Shown here: positions 28,133 to 38,716 of the stretch, piece by piece
Numbering within the stretch: the first letter of the stretch is position 1
Layout of the letters: each line of letters starts with the position of its first letter
Assembly (NCBI GenBank): GCA_028276165.1
Contig: JAPYWV010000004.1
Span: 1 to 39,324 of the forward strand
DNA: 39,324 nt
From: Acidilobaceae archaeon
GTDB taxonomy: Archaea > Thermoproteota > Thermoprotei_A > Sulfolobales > Acidilobaceae
Direction: 5' to 3'
Made by a program: the position numbers and the translations under genes
The notes under the pieces: generated by a model
What the model saw: only the letters and a program-made list of their open reading frames with translations
Databases searched by the model: none
What the model was told of the DNA's origin: nothing

Positions 28133-28218
28133 CTCTGTTCCCACCACTAGCCTAACGCTTTGATCTGCATATTATTTATAAATATCCATCACCATCAAAC
28201 TCACATGGGTGGGGATCT

Positions 28219-29481
28219 GTGAGCATCCACATAGACCCCTACGAGGAGGCTAAGAAGCAGCTTAGGGCTACGGTCGAGATACTGGGTTTGAGCGAGGACG
28301 TCTACGAGGCTTTAGCTGTTCCAGAGAGGGTTGTACAGGTTAAGATCCCGGTTAGGATGGATGATGGTAGTGTTAAGGTCTTCATTGGGTGGAGGAGCCA
28401 GCATAATAGTGCTCTAGGCCCCTACAAGGGTGGTGTTAGGTACCACCCTAACGTCACCATGAACGAGGTCATAGCCCTTAGTATGTGGATGACTTGGAAG
28501 TGCAGTCTTGCAGGGTTACCCTATGGTGGTGGGAAGGGTGGTGTTAGGGTTGACCCTAAGAGGCTTAGCTTTAGGGAGTTGGAGAGGCTTAGTAGGGGCT
28601 ACTTCGCTGCTATAGCGGAGATCGTAGGCGAGGATCTAGACATCCCAGCTCCCGATGTATACACGGATGCACAGGTCATGGCCTGGTACCTGGATGAGTA
28701 CTATAGGGTTAGAAGGGGTCATTACTTCGGGGTTGTGACTGGGAAGCCTTTGGATCTAGGTGGTCTAATGGCTAGGGTTTACTCCACGGGGTTAGGGGTG
28801 GCTATAACCGCTAGGGAGCTAGCTAGGAGGATCCTAGGCGGTCTTGAGGGTGCTAGTGTTGCTGTACAGGGTTTCGGTAACGTGGGCTACTATGCTGCTA
28901 AGTTCTTGGAGGAGATGGGTGCTAGGGTTGTAGCTGTTAGTGATAGTAAGGGTGGAATATACAAGGCTGATGGGCTTAGGGTTGAGGAGGTTAAAGCTGT
29001 TAAGGATAAGACAGGGTCTGTTATCAACTACGAGGGGGCTGATAGGAGGGTATCTAACGAGGAGCTCCTAGAGCTCAAAGTCGACATACTAATACCGGCG
29101 GCTCTTGAGAATGTCATAACAGAGCATAATGCTAGGAATATAAAGGCTAAGCTTATAGTGGAGGGTGCTAACGGGCCTACTACAACGGAGGCGGAGAGGA
29201 TCCTAACGGAGATGGGCGTAGTAATAGCCCCCGATATACTAGCTAATGCTGGAGGCGTCATAATGAGCCACATAGAGTGGGTTAACAACAGGATGGGTGG
29301 GTGGATTACAGAGGAGGAGGCTAGGAGGAAGCTGGAGGAGAGGATGATGAACTCCATACAAACCACATGGAGCTTCTGGGAGTCTAAGCTTGATAAGAGG
29401 AGGCACAATCTTAGGGTTGCAGCGTACGCTGTAGCGGTAGATAGAGTTGTAAGGGCTATGAAGCTAAGGGGTTGGATATAG
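28219..29481 (+). CDS. gdhA: glutamate dehydrogenase (Glu/Leu/Phe/Val dehydrogenase)
   Basis: '[43 protein letters not shown]', '[21 protein letters not shown]', '[17 protein letters not shown]'. Confidence 0.96.
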   Translation: MSIHIDPYEEAKKQLRATVEILGLSEDVYEALAVPERVVQVKIPVRMDDGSVKVFIGWRSQHNSALGPYKGGVRYHPNVTMNEVIALSMWMTWKCSLAGLPYGGGKGGVRVDPKRLSFRELERLSRGYFAAIAEIVGEDLDIPAPDVYTDAQVMAWYLDEYYRVRRGHYFGVVTGKPLDLGGLMARVYSTGLGVAITARELARRILGGLEGASVAVQGFGNVGYYAAKFLEEMGARVVAVSDSKGGIYKADGLRVEEVKAVKDKTGSVINYEGADRRVSNEELLELKVDILIPAALENVITEHNARNIKAKLIVEGANGPTTTEAERILTEMGVVIAPDILANAGGVIMSHIEWVNNRMGGWITEEEARRKLEERMMNSIQTTWSFWESKLDKRRHNLRVAAYAVAVDRVVRAMKLRGWI

Positions 29482-29482
29482 C

Positions 29483-30178
29483 TTAGGCTAGTAGGGTTCC
29501 ATCCACTTTTTCTCCACGCACAACCCTCACTATTACTGTAGGATCATCCCCTCTAACGAACAACACCTTAACCCTACTCCTCTCAGCCACCCTTAACGCA
29601 ACGTTATCGAATAACTCGTAGGTGCCAGCCAGCTGGGGGTATCCTCTAATCAAGCCTTCGAGCTCACCATAGCTAATCCTACTAAGCCTCCTACTACCCT
29701 CAAAACCAGGTGGTGGCACGTAGACACCATCAATCCCAGCTAGCATGTTAATAACGATATCGGCTTTGAGAGCCTCAGCTAGGGTTACAGCAACAGCATT
29801 AGTACTCTGCCCAGGCTGGAGGCCCCCCAGTACCGGGATTAAACCCCTAGAGGCTAGCTCAACAGCCTCCTCAATACTCTCAATAGGTCTTGGCGGTGAA
29901 TGGGGGGCTAGTGCTAGTGCTAGGGCTAGAGCGTTAACCCTTGAAACAGCTATCCCCATTAGATCCAGGAGAGCCTCTGGGATGTGGAGAGCTCTTAGAA
30001 CATCAATGTAACCTCTAGCTGTAGGACCACCACCACACACTATAGCTAGACCAGAGTAACCCCTAGCCTCAAGAACAGCATCCCTAAGCCTCCTATAGTA
30101 GTCAACGTTAGGAGGGTTTAGGAGCCTACCGCTAACCTTGACAACAACATACCCCATCTCGTGACCCCAGCTATCCAC
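29483..30178 (-). CDS. pyrH: UMP kinase, archaeal type
   Basis: 'VVKVSGRLLNPPN', 'GLAIVCGGGPTARGYI', 'GGLQPGQSTNAVAVTLAEALKADIVINMLAGIDGVYVP'. Confidence 0.9.
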   Translation of the reverse strand: MDSWGHEMGYVVVKVSGRLLNPPNVDYYRRLRDAVLEARGYSGLAIVCGGGPTARGYIDVLRALHIPEALLDLMGIAVSRVNALALALALAPHSPPRPIESIEEAVELASRGLIPVLGGLQPGQSTNAVAVTLAEALKADIVINMLAGIDGVYVPPPGFEGSRRLSRISYGELEGLIRGYPQLAGTYELFDNVALRVAERSRVKVLFVRGDDPTVIVRVVRGEKVDGTLLA

Positions 30179-30205
30179 CCGCTAGAGGCCCCACTATGCC
30201 AACCA

Positions 30206-30538
30206 CTAGATCCCATACTCTATAACCCTACGTCTATTAACATCATCCAGGGATCTTGCAACCTCCCTAACAACCCTAGCCTGGAGGGCTGCTAGTAGAT
30301 CCTCCAGCTCGCTAGACTCCTCCACGAAAACACCCTTAAAGGAGTCCTCAAGCCTTATGTGTAATGCTAGCCTCTCTGGGACGACCCCCCTACGGCTCTC
30401 CCTCCTAGGTAGTTTAACGAGCTCCACCACAACCCTCCCCACCTTAACCAGAGGTCTCCTCTCCCAATCCCTCATGCTCTGTAGTAGTTCTGAAAGCCTC
30501 CCAGACACCTCAGCTCCAGTTCCACTCACACAGATCAC
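30206..30538 (-). CDS. small hypothetical protein (110 aa)
   Basis: ORF 27 nt upstream of pyrH on the same strand; no family recognised with confidence. Confidence 0.5.
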   Translation of the reverse strand: MICVSGTGAEVSGRLSELLQSMRDWERRPLVKVGRVVVELVKLPRRESRRGVVPERLALHIRLEDSFKGVFVEESSELEDLLAALQARVVREVARSLDDVNRRRVIEYGI

Positions 30539-30632
30539 CTCTATAGATGCTTCTCCAGCTTAAACCTAATAAAAGGCTATCCCATGGATTAAAGGCGCTG
30601 TTCTAGAAGTTAGTTGGATGGTTGAGGATTAG

Positions 30633-31376
30633 TTGAAGGTCATCATAGGGGTTCCTGTGACCGAAAGAGGTGTTTGGAGGCTTTCGAGGAGGCTAGCTGT
30701 GTATGCCAGGAGGTATGGTAATATAGCTCTACCCCTACCTCAAAGCCTATGCGTGAGGATCGCCACGGGGGGCAGGGATGCCCTGGACTATGCCCTTAAG
30801 CTATTGAACCCCTCCGGCCTCAGGGTGTGGGGTAGCCTGCTTACAGCGTTGAGAGCTCTAGTTCTAGACTATCCTGGTGTTGAAGTTGGATGCTATGCTT
30901 CGGAGGAGAGCTATGCTGCTTCAGAGGAGCGGGGTTACACCATAGCAGCTTTAACAGTTAAAGCTAGAGCGTACAACATAGTCAACCCAGAGGAGTGGCT
31001 TAAGGTTTTCGAGAGCCCACCGCCTAGAACTATAGTGGGTAGCCTCGCAGGCTACAACGCTATAGTAGCTGACGGCTATAGCTGGATGGTAAAGCTTAGA
31101 AGGGAGATTAGGCCCAGCAAGCTCCTAATCCTAGACATTATGGCGCCAACACCACTCGACATACTAGACCTGATGGCGTCCGGTTACCTAGACACCTCAA
31201 GTGTAAGAGAGGTCATAGACTATGCTGTAAAGTACATAGGAGAGTACGTGGTGACATCACGCACGCTAACACAGGCATATGATAAGCTCTTAATGGATAA
31301 GGGTTACCTAGAGCTCCTAAAGAGGCTTAGACTCAAAGTGTACAAGCCTGGTAGGAGGGGGGAGAGCAGCCGATAG
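30633..31376 (+). CDS. conserved-looking hypothetical protein (247 aa)
   Basis: Long ORF with coding-like composition and alternating secondary-structure pattern; family not recognised. Confidence 0.6.
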   Translation: MKVIIGVPVTERGVWRLSRRLAVYARRYGNIALPLPQSLCVRIATGGRDALDYALKLLNPSGLRVWGSLLTALRALVLDYPGVEVGCYASEESYAASEERGYTIAALTVKARAYNIVNPEEWLKVFESPPPRTIVGSLAGYNAIVADGYSWMVKLRREIRPSKLLILDIMAPTPLDILDLMASGYLDTSSVREVIDYAVKYIGEYVVTSRTLTQAYDKLLMDKGYLELLKRLRLKVYKPGRRGESSR

Positions 31377-31585
31377 CCAATAGAACCCCCCGGGTGAGCC
31401 TAGGCTATCTAATCTCAGTCAGGAGACGGTTTTAGAGGAGTAAACCTGACTCCACTTCAAGCTCTGCAACCGAACCCCATGTAGTGTCGGGCTCATCCTA
31501 GGAGCTTTCGACCTTCGGTGTCCCCTGTTGGAGCTCCTCATACGATCTCATATGATGGGGGTTATATGGGGCTTTTGAAGATCCT

Positions 31586-33703
31586 TTAGTATCCGAAGAG
31601 CTGGTATGATATGTCATAGTGTGCTGTTAGCGGTGTTGTTGTTTGGACGAATATGTAGCCTCCTCTGTACACGTGGCTTAATACCACCATTAGCCTGTCT
31701 GGGAGTCTTGGTAGCACCTCTTTAACCTCCCCTGGTACATCTAGTCTTTCTACGTGTTGGGGTTCCGTTCTAAGTATTATCTTTGTGTTGGCAAGCTGGA
31801 CTATTATGTCGTGGAGGTCTTTGGGGCTGTGGGTACTGAATATAAGGCCTACCCCTCTAGCTCTACCCATCCTAGCTATACGTGATATCATTGACGCCAC
31901 CTGCCTACTAGCCTCCTGCTCCTCCCTAGCACCCCTCTCCTGGGGGAAGAACTGGTGTGCTTCGTCTATGACCACCACTATACTCCTCCCTAGCACCCTT
32001 CTGGCCCACTGTGAGTGCTTCCACTCTATCAGCGCTTGGAGCATCCTGTACGCGGCCATACGGGGGCCCTCCAGGCTCTCCAACCCCTTATCCATAGGCC
32101 ATTTAAGATCTAGCACTATAGGGGCTCCTAGCATCTCAGCCTCCGAAACTATATCCTCCCATCTAGGTTCACTCATCAGGGTAACCCTGCTTGCAGGCCA
32201 CCCGCCCATAACAGCTACATCGACTATCTCAGTGTCGAGTAGTGATAGCAACCTCCTATAGAGGGCTCTATACGTCTCCCTATGTGGGTTGGAGAGCTCT
32301 AGAACCTCAAGACAGTCGTCTACTAGATCCTCTAGGGTCCTATCGAAGCCTTCAAGCTTAATAGTCCTTAGGAGGCTCTCATCACTAACACCCTTAGCTA
32401 TAACCCTAGGTGCTATCACCTCCCTTATGGACTCGAACAACTCATTCCTATCACCACTCCTAACACCATCATTGTACGCCTGGAGAGCTCCTAGTATGGC
32501 TTGGAGTGGTGGGTAGAGGCTTGTCTTAGACCTCCTCCTAAACCCCCTCCTAATCCTCTCTAGGAGGGCTCTAGCAGCCTCAGTTAAACCGGGCATTAGG
32601 GATGAAACTTTATCAGAGTCGAGTATAGTGGTGTTTATAACGTATGGTACCAGTACCAGGGGGCCCCATGGGGCTTGAGCTCTACACACAACACTCCTAC
32701 CTTCCTTAACCAAGCAGTTCAAATCCCTCATCTTAGCCCCCACTAGGGGTTCTATACTCTCCTCATAGTACATCCTAGCAATACTCCTTGCAATCTCCAG
32801 TAGCGATATCCTGTCAATGCTGAACTCCTCGTAGACGACCTCCACAACCCTTAGTGGTAGTGGTGTTACAACGACTAGAGCTCTAGGCGGCCTAACACCC
32901 TTATAGGCCGTTAGCGCCACGGGGTCTGAGGGGCTCCTAGCGGGTTCTAGGGGTAGTTGTATGAAGTCCTGGTTCATATCCACAGCTACCACTACGGGTG
33001 TGTTCTGAGACCACTCTGAGTACATTGATGCTATCATGTTCTTGATCAACGTCGTCTTACCACTACCGGTAGTCCCGGTTATCAGGACGTGTTGTAGGAG
33101 AGCCCTATACGGTAACCTCACGGTTAGAGCCCCGCCTTTAACAAGACCTGATGGTGTTGCAAGGGATCCTATAACGGGGCCCCTCTCACTCCTTAAACCT
33201 AGTAGTTTTGCCAACACCTCAGGCTTAGGGTCTATTACGGGGCTTTGAGGCTCCAACCCTATGGTTGCTGGTACTGGCTCGCTATCAACCTCAGGGTCTA
33301 GCTCTAGCAGGATCCTAGCCTTAACCTTAGTTGTTGTTAGGAGCCCTGAGGGTTCTGGTTTAAACTCGTAGCTTGATAGTGGAGGCTCTACGCCTATAAC
33401 TGCTAGCTCATCCCTCCTCTTAATAGCAACAATCCTTAGTAGGACTAGCCTACCAGACTTAGGCTCTACAACTGCAACGTACTCACCAATCCTCTGGACA
33501 GCCCCACCCCTCTCAGAGTAGTACACTTCAGGCTCTACATCGAACTCCACCAGCCCCTCCTCGCTAACCTCAACCCTAGAATACCTTGAAATCCTACCCA
33601 CAACATCCCCGTACCTCGATGCCCTGGAGTACGCTTGCTCCAGGAGCCTCGATACAGTATCCAGAGGCCCCCTCTCCCTGGCACCCGTGGCTACTCTCTC
33701 CAC
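31586..33703 (-). CDS. herA: HerA-like bipolar helicase/ATPase (705 aa)
   Basis: 'HVLITGTTGSGKTTLIKNMIASM' Walker A, 'SIVVVIDEAHQFFPQERG' Walker B, 'RIARMGRARGVGLIFSTHSPKDLHDIIVQLANTKIILR'. Confidence 0.9.
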   Translation of the reverse strand: MERVATGARERGPLDTVSRLLEQAYSRASRYGDVVGRISRYSRVEVSEEGLVEFDVEPEVYYSERGGAVQRIGEYVAVVEPKSGRLVLLRIVAIKRRDELAVIGVEPPLSSYEFKPEPSGLLTTTKVKARILLELDPEVDSEPVPATIGLEPQSPVIDPKPEVLAKLLGLRSERGPVIGSLATPSGLVKGGALTVRLPYRALLQHVLITGTTGSGKTTLIKNMIASMYSEWSQNTPVVVAVDMNQDFIQLPLEPARSPSDPVALTAYKGVRPPRALVVVTPLPLRVVEVVYEEFSIDRISLLEIARSIARMYYEESIEPLVGAKMRDLNCLVKEGRSVVCRAQAPWGPLVLVPYVINTTILDSDKVSSLMPGLTEAARALLERIRRGFRRRSKTSLYPPLQAILGALQAYNDGVRSGDRNELFESIREVIAPRVIAKGVSDESLLRTIKLEGFDRTLEDLVDDCLEVLELSNPHRETYRALYRRLLSLLDTEIVDVAVMGGWPASRVTLMSEPRWEDIVSEAEMLGAPIVLDLKWPMDKGLESLEGPRMAAYRMLQALIEWKHSQWARRVLGRSIVVVIDEAHQFFPQERGAREEQEASRQVASMISRIARMGRARGVGLIFSTHSPKDLHDIIVQLANTKIILRTEPQHVERLDVPGEVKEVLPRLPDRLMVVLSHVYRGGYIFVQTTTPLTAHYDISYQLFGY

Positions 33704-34974
33704 GAGATCTCAGCCTCTCTAAGACTCCAGTAGCTTAGTGGAGCTCCAACACTAATAATGTTCATTAGAAGGGCTTTCTTAAGAGCATGGGATAGGAACG
33801 AGGATCTTAGATCGGAGAGCCTTATGGATAGAGGTTCAAGAGCACCCCTCCCCACGCTATCACCACCTATAACGGCGTCCGGCTCTAAACCCATATCCTG
33901 GAGTATATTTAGCGTCTTGAGAGTGTACTCCAACCTGTAGACTCTAACCAGTGGTGGTGATAGCTGGAATTTACCCGGGGGTATGACGATGTACTGAACA
34001 ACCTTCTCCAGAACCCCCACCTCGGGTAGCTGGGGTGTCCTAACGATTATCCTAGGTGTAACGTATATCCTACCAGGCACCCTATCACCTAGCATTGTCA
34101 TAGCCCTTAGTATGATACTCTTATCACCCTCCATAATGTCACCTCTAATACCTTCAAGCCCCCTCGTCCTGGAGAGTATCGTGCTCTTCTCAACCCTCTT
34201 AACAACACCTATAACGGGTACACCCCTAGACTCAAGACCCCTTATAGCCTTAACCCTACCTTCCAGGAGTTTAACCCACACATCCCTAATCCACGGTTGA
34301 ACATCCCTCGTGAGAGCCTTAGCTACAACGTAGAGAGGCCCATCGACCATAACAACGGGGTTGACTTGAGCCTCTAAGAGTTCCCCTAGAACCTCTAGAA
34401 CCCAGTTCTCAAGGCTAACCCTCATCTCATCACAAGCCTCACCAACACTATAGCTTATATCAAAGGGCCTACCGGATGGGTTAACAGTTGATACAAGTGG
34501 ATCGTCCAAGCTAAACTGAACCCCGGCATTGGATAGTATGTAGAAGACCGGGTGCAGCCTACCGGTGTAACGTAGAGGGCCTAGGCTAGGCCACTCAAAC
34601 GCAATAGAACCCAGGGAGCTTATGGCGGCAACAGCGCCTACAACAACGTCCGCCACAGGAGTCTCAACATGCCTAGAGCTTGAATCCACACCAACAGGGG
34701 TGAACATAACACCATCACGGTAAGGTCTCCTAGCGATCAGAAGCCTGGAAGAGTACTCCATGAGGGATGCCGAGAACTCACCTGAATCCTCAACAGGCTC
34801 CCTAACCCAGATGACATCATCAAGCCTGAGAACACTCCTAGAGGCATAGGTGGAGCTTGCAGAACTAGCCCTCCTAATAACCTCAACAACCCTGGATAGA
34901 GAGGCCATAATAGTGCTACCGACAACCTCCAAAATCTCAACCCCAACAAAGCACACGCACATACCAAATATCAT
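33691..34974 (-). CDS. nurA: NurA-domain nuclease
   Basis: 'TPVGVDSSSRHVETPVADVVVGAVAAI', 'PVVMVDGPLYVVAKAL', 'GVPVIGVVKRVEKSTIL'; overlaps herA by 13 nt. Confidence 0.87.
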   Translation of the reverse strand: MIFGMCVCFVGVEILEVVGSTIMASLSRVVEVIRRASSASSTYASRSVLRLDDVIWVREPVEDSGEFSASLMEYSSRLLIARRPYRDGVMFTPVGVDSSSRHVETPVADVVVGAVAAISSLGSIAFEWPSLGPLRYTGRLHPVFYILSNAGVQFSLDDPLVSTVNPSGRPFDISYSVGEACDEMRVSLENWVLEVLGELLEAQVNPVVMVDGPLYVVAKALTRDVQPWIRDVWVKLLEGRVKAIRGLESRGVPVIGVVKRVEKSTILSRTRGLEGIRGDIMEGDKSIILRAMTMLGDRVPGRIYVTPRIIVRTPQLPEVGVLEKVVQYIVIPPGKFQLSPPLVRVYRLEYTLKTLNILQDMGLEPDAVIGGDSVGRGALEPLSIRLSDLRSSFLSHALKKALLMNIISVGAPLSYWSLREAEISWRE

Positions 34975-35106
34975 TGATTAACAGTATTACCTTATAAACT
35001 CCTCCCCTTGCCGATGACCCTCCAAGGAGCCTGGGGTTTAAGGTTCGAGGTTGCGAAGAGGGGGATGTTAAAAAGACTTGGGCTAGCGGGGGGGTTAACC
35101 TTACTG

Positions 35107-36414
35107 TTACAGTTGCATCGACTCTAGGAATATCTCCTCCAGTAGCTTCCTGGTTACAGGGATTGGCGAGTGTACTAGGAGTCTCTGTTGCTTTAGAGAA
35201 CCCTCCACCAGGGCTGGTACATCGCTCTCCTTGTATCCTACGTCCTTAAGCCCTCTTGGCACTGTTTTTAGATCCTCTATTAAGCTTACAAACGCCTCGT
35301 ATACAGCTTCACCAACTTTCCTTGGGTGCATTGACTCGGGGGTTACTCCTAGGAGCTCCGCTATCTTAGCTACCCTCTCTGGTACTACTGGAGCGATCTT
35401 CTTGAATGTAGCTGGTGCTGTTAATGCCACCGATATACCATGTGGTACTAGTGGGTGATCCACCCTATAGTCTGGTGGTGTGTAGTCTCTAACCATGCCG
35501 GCTATCGGGTATGCATTAGCATGTGGTATGTGTACCCCCGCGTGCCCGAAGCTGGCGCTCGCAAGCTCGCATGCTAACATCATGTAGTACCTAGCCTCCA
35601 TATCGTACCCGTTGTAGTAGGCCCTCCTAAGGTACTTTCCTACAAGCTCTATGGCCTTCTCGCTGAAAACATCTGTTACAGGGTTAGCCCCCTGATATAC
35701 CGGTCTCTCAGCTGGACTCTGATACCTTGGCCTAGCATAGTAGGGTTTCGTTGTGTAGGCTTCAGCAGCATGTGTTAGGACGTCGAGGCCTGTGGCTGCC
35801 GTAACAGTGGGTGGCATTGTGACTGTTAGCAGGGGGTCTACTACTCCTATCGTGGGTTTCAGATAGTGGTGTGAGATCCCTGTTTTAACCCTCTCACGCT
35901 TGATATCTAGGACTGCTACACCTGTATTCTCACTACCACTACCCGCTGTAGTGGGGACAGCTATTAGTGGTTTAAGTGGCCCTGGTACAGGTTTACCAAG
36001 CCCTATGGGCTTGTTAACGTACTCCATTATGTTGGCAGGGTACATTGTCAGCAGGTTTACGACCTTAGCGTGGTCTATAACACTACCACCGCCAACAGCC
36101 ACAATCCCGTCGAAAACCCTACCTCTAGCCCACTCCGCGGCCTTAACCATAGACACGTCGGTGGGCTCGATCTCAATATCATCGTAGACCTCGACCTCGA
36201 CACCTTCACCCTCAAGGTTGTCTATAACCTTCTTAGCAACCCCTATCTCCATCAAATTCCTATCAGTTATAAGTAGAACCTTCTTAAGACCTAGTCTTGA
36301 AGCCTCAAGGCCAACCTCGTTACTAGCGCCAATCCCGAACTTCAAGGTTACAGATGCTAGGGTGAAAACCCCCTCGTTAACATATGTGTAGAAGACCAAC
36401 CAAGGGCACCTCAA
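35107..36414 (-). CDS. iron-containing alcohol dehydrogenase
   Basis: 'DGIVAVGGGSVIDHAKVVNLL', 'PLIAVPTTAGSGSENTGVAVL', 'GLDVLTHAAEAYTT', 'HAGVHIPHANAYPIAG'. Confidence 0.95.
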   Translation of the reverse strand: MRCPWLVFYTYVNEGVFTLASVTLKFGIGASNEVGLEASRLGLKKVLLITDRNLMEIGVAKKVIDNLEGEGVEVEVYDDIEIEPTDVSMVKAAEWARGRVFDGIVAVGGGSVIDHAKVVNLLTMYPANIMEYVNKPIGLGKPVPGPLKPLIAVPTTAGSGSENTGVAVLDIKRERVKTGISHHYLKPTIGVVDPLLTVTMPPTVTAATGLDVLTHAAEAYTTKPYYARPRYQSPAERPVYQGANPVTDVFSEKAIELVGKYLRRAYYNGYDMEARYYMMLACELASASFGHAGVHIPHANAYPIAGMVRDYTPPDYRVDHPLVPHGISVALTAPATFKKIAPVVPERVAKIAELLGVTPESMHPRKVGEAVYEAFVSLIEDLKTVPRGLKDVGYKESDVPALVEGSLKQQRLLVHSPIPVTRKLLEEIFLESMQL

Positions 36415-36429
36415 GGTGTAAGGTAGGCC

Positions 36430-36482
36430 CGGGGGTTTATAAAAAGCCTTACATACTTTTTAACATGGTAAACTTTAAATAG
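36430..36482. promoter_or_regulatory. divergent promoter region with two TATA-like elements
   Basis: 'gtttataaaaag' (minus-strand reading ctttttataaac) before the Fe-ADH gene and 'actttaaatag' before the MBL hydrolase. Confidence 0.5.
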
Positions 36483-36517
36483 CCGGGCACTCAAACCTGT
36501 CTAGTAGACTCCTAGAG

Positions 36518-37360
36518 GTGGGTTGTATGCCTCAGGAGACCGGGGTTAAGAGGGTGTACCTACTGGATTACGGTGTTCTAGCTGGGGAGCCTGGATGGTT
36601 CATACCTAACCCTCTACTCTACGTTGAGATGGGGGATGTGAGGAGGATTGCTGAGAAGCATAAGTGGATAGAGATACCGGTTACCGGGGCTTTGGTAGAG
36701 CATAGGGATGGCTATGTCTTATTCGATACTGGAAGCCATCCTGAGGCCTCTAAGGTCTGGACTCAAGCTACATGGCAGGTCTTCCCTATGGTTAAATTCT
36801 CCGACGAGAATAGGGTTGAGAACCAGCTTAAACTAGTTGGCTTAAAGCCTGAGGATGTAACCTTCATAGTCTTATCCCACATGCACCTAGACCATCTAGG
36901 GCAGGCCTACGTGTTCAAGGACGCTAAGACACCGCTTATAGTTCACAAGAAGGAGATACAGAATGCACTCTACTTCTACTGGCTTAACAGGATCGGGGCA
37001 TACCAGCCAGTAGACCTGGAAGCCCTTAAGGGTGCCAACTGGTACCCCATTGATGTAACCCATTTCGAGCTACTACCAGGAGTAGAGATAATATGGGTTG
37101 GAGCTCACACACCGGGGAGCATAATGTTAAGGGTTACAACCAACGAGGGTAACAGCTACATATTCACAGGGGACTTCACACACCTACCCCAAGAGCTTGA
37201 GGTGGAGAACAAGGGGTGGCTACTAGCAGATCTAGACGAGTACATATCGGGGATGAAACTCCTAAAGCTAATGCTAAGGAGGCCTAGGACAAACGTTGTG
37301 ATAAGCCACGACCCAGACCTGTGGAGCAAATACCCCAAGGCCCCCAAGTTCCTAGTATAA
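36518..37360 (+). CDS. MBL-fold metallohydrolase (N-acyl homoserine lactonase-like family)
   Basis: 'VLSHMHLDHLGQAYVF' HxHxDH motif, 'VGAHTPGSIMLRV', 'FTGDFTHLP'. Confidence 0.9.
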   Translation: MGCMPQETGVKRVYLLDYGVLAGEPGWFIPNPLLYVEMGDVRRIAEKHKWIEIPVTGALVEHRDGYVLFDTGSHPEASKVWTQATWQVFPMVKFSDENRVENQLKLVGLKPEDVTFIVLSHMHLDHLGQAYVFKDAKTPLIVHKKEIQNALYFYWLNRIGAYQPVDLEALKGANWYPIDVTHFELLPGVEIIWVGAHTPGSIMLRVTTNEGNSYIFTGDFTHLPQELEVENKGWLLADLDEYISGMKLLKLMLRRPRTNVVISHDPDLWSKYPKAPKFLV

Positions 37361-37476
37361 CCTTACACCACCCTCCCCCTCCCCTTTTTGAACTTGACTG
37401 TAAGGTAATACACGGGTGCTACACTGCTAACACCCTCTACTCTATGGCAGAGTATACTTCAGCCTAGGGTTGGGGG

Positions 37477-38709
37477 TTGGAGAGGTTTATAGTTGATGTT
37501 GCGCTTCTCGTTGCTACAGCTAAGCTTTCGGAAGCGGTTTTAGGCAGGGTTGGTGTCCCCTCGGTTGTCAGCTATATACTCGCTGGGTTTCTCCTAGGGC
37601 CTTCTATGCTGGGTCTTATATCCTATGGTGAGGAGCTTCGTGTTATGAGTGGTATTGCTCTATTCTTCCTCGCTCTCTACGCTGGCCTTGAGGTTTCTTA
37701 TGGCGAGTTTCTTAGGTCTAGTTTGAGGTCTACATCTCTATCCCTTATATCATTCCTCCTAACCTTCGCTTCTGCCATGGTTTTATGCTACCTCCTAGGC
37801 TTGGGTTTTAATGAGTCTACCGTTGTTAGCCTTGTTCTAAGTGTTACAGCTCTTCCTGTTGCAGCTGCTATCCTATCGGAACTCGGGGTTCTCAATACAA
37901 GGGTTGGAGCTCTAGTGATGGGTGCTGCTGTAGCTACAGATGTCCTGGTTGTATTCCTCCTAGGGCTCCTTGTAGGTATCGCTGTAACAGGGTCTCCTAC
38001 TCTAAACTCTCTGACTAAGACTCTGGCCGGGGTTACCCTACTAATCCTAGCGGTTGTCGCAACCCACATGATCATATCCAGGTTTGCAACGCTAGGTCAT
38101 GAGTGGTTTTCAAGGATATCACAGCTGTTCAGATTACAGGAGGCTGGATTGGCTATGCTCATGCTATCCGCTCTAGCTCTCGGAGCTCTAAGCGAGATTC
38201 TAGGTCTACACTTCATAGTGGGGGTGTTCCTGGTAGGGCTTCTAGTTGATGAGAGTTGGTTGGGTGAGAGGTTGTATAGGAGGGCTTTAGAGCCGATTAA
38301 AGGGGTTACCTTAAGCCTACTACTACCACTTTTCGCCTCAACAATAGGTGTTATAGCCTCAATGGAGGGTTTAGCCGGGGTGCTCAACGCGGATACCCTA
38401 AAACTCGTTATAGCATTCACACTCGTAGCTGTGGTTGTAAGGTTCACAGCAGGCTATATTGGTGCTAGAGCTGTAGGGTTATCACATGTTGAGAGCAGGC
38501 TCGTGGGGATAGCGTTAACATTTAAAGGTGCAATGGACAAGGTTGTACTCCTAGCAGCATACCAGACGGGGCTTATAACACCACAACTCCTACTAACGCT
38601 AATGACATCACTTATAATAGCGACAACCATAGCACCAACAATGTTAAAAGCGACAGTAGACATAACGGTTAAAGAGAGGATAGCAACGGCAATGAAGATC
38701 GTTAATTGA
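37477..38709 (+). CDS. cation:proton antiporter, CPA2/KefB type
   Basis: 'VPSVVSYILAGFLLGPSMLGLI', 'LFFLALYAGLEVSYGEF', 'SVTALPVAAAILSELGVL...GAAVATDVLVVFLLGLLV'; TTG start. Confidence 0.9.
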   Translation: MERFIVDVALLVATAKLSEAVLGRVGVPSVVSYILAGFLLGPSMLGLISYGEELRVMSGIALFFLALYAGLEVSYGEFLRSSLRSTSLSLISFLLTFASAMVLCYLLGLGFNESTVVSLVLSVTALPVAAAILSELGVLNTRVGALVMGAAVATDVLVVFLLGLLVGIAVTGSPTLNSLTKTLAGVTLLILAVVATHMIISRFATLGHEWFSRISQLFRLQEAGLAMLMLSALALGALSEILGLHFIVGVFLVGLLVDESWLGERLYRRALEPIKGVTLSLLLPLFASTIGVIASMEGLAGVLNADTLKLVIAFTLVAVVVRFTAGYIGARAVGLSHVESRLVGIALTFKGAMDKVVLLAAYQTGLITPQLLLTLMTSLIIATTIAPTMLKATVDITVKERIATAMKIVN

Positions 38710-38716
38710 TGGACAC

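Noticed and set aside
31785-33248. Plus-strand ORFs antisense to herA (31785..32261, 32289..32516, 33036..33248)
   Set aside because: Ser/Leu/Thr-rich antisense translations of a strongly supported CDS, typical of mirror ORFs in GC-rich DNA
36518-37360. Quorum-quenching AHL lactonase
   Set aside because: The MBL fold and family resemblance are clear, but specificity for AHLs cannot be inferred and AHL signalling is not expected here
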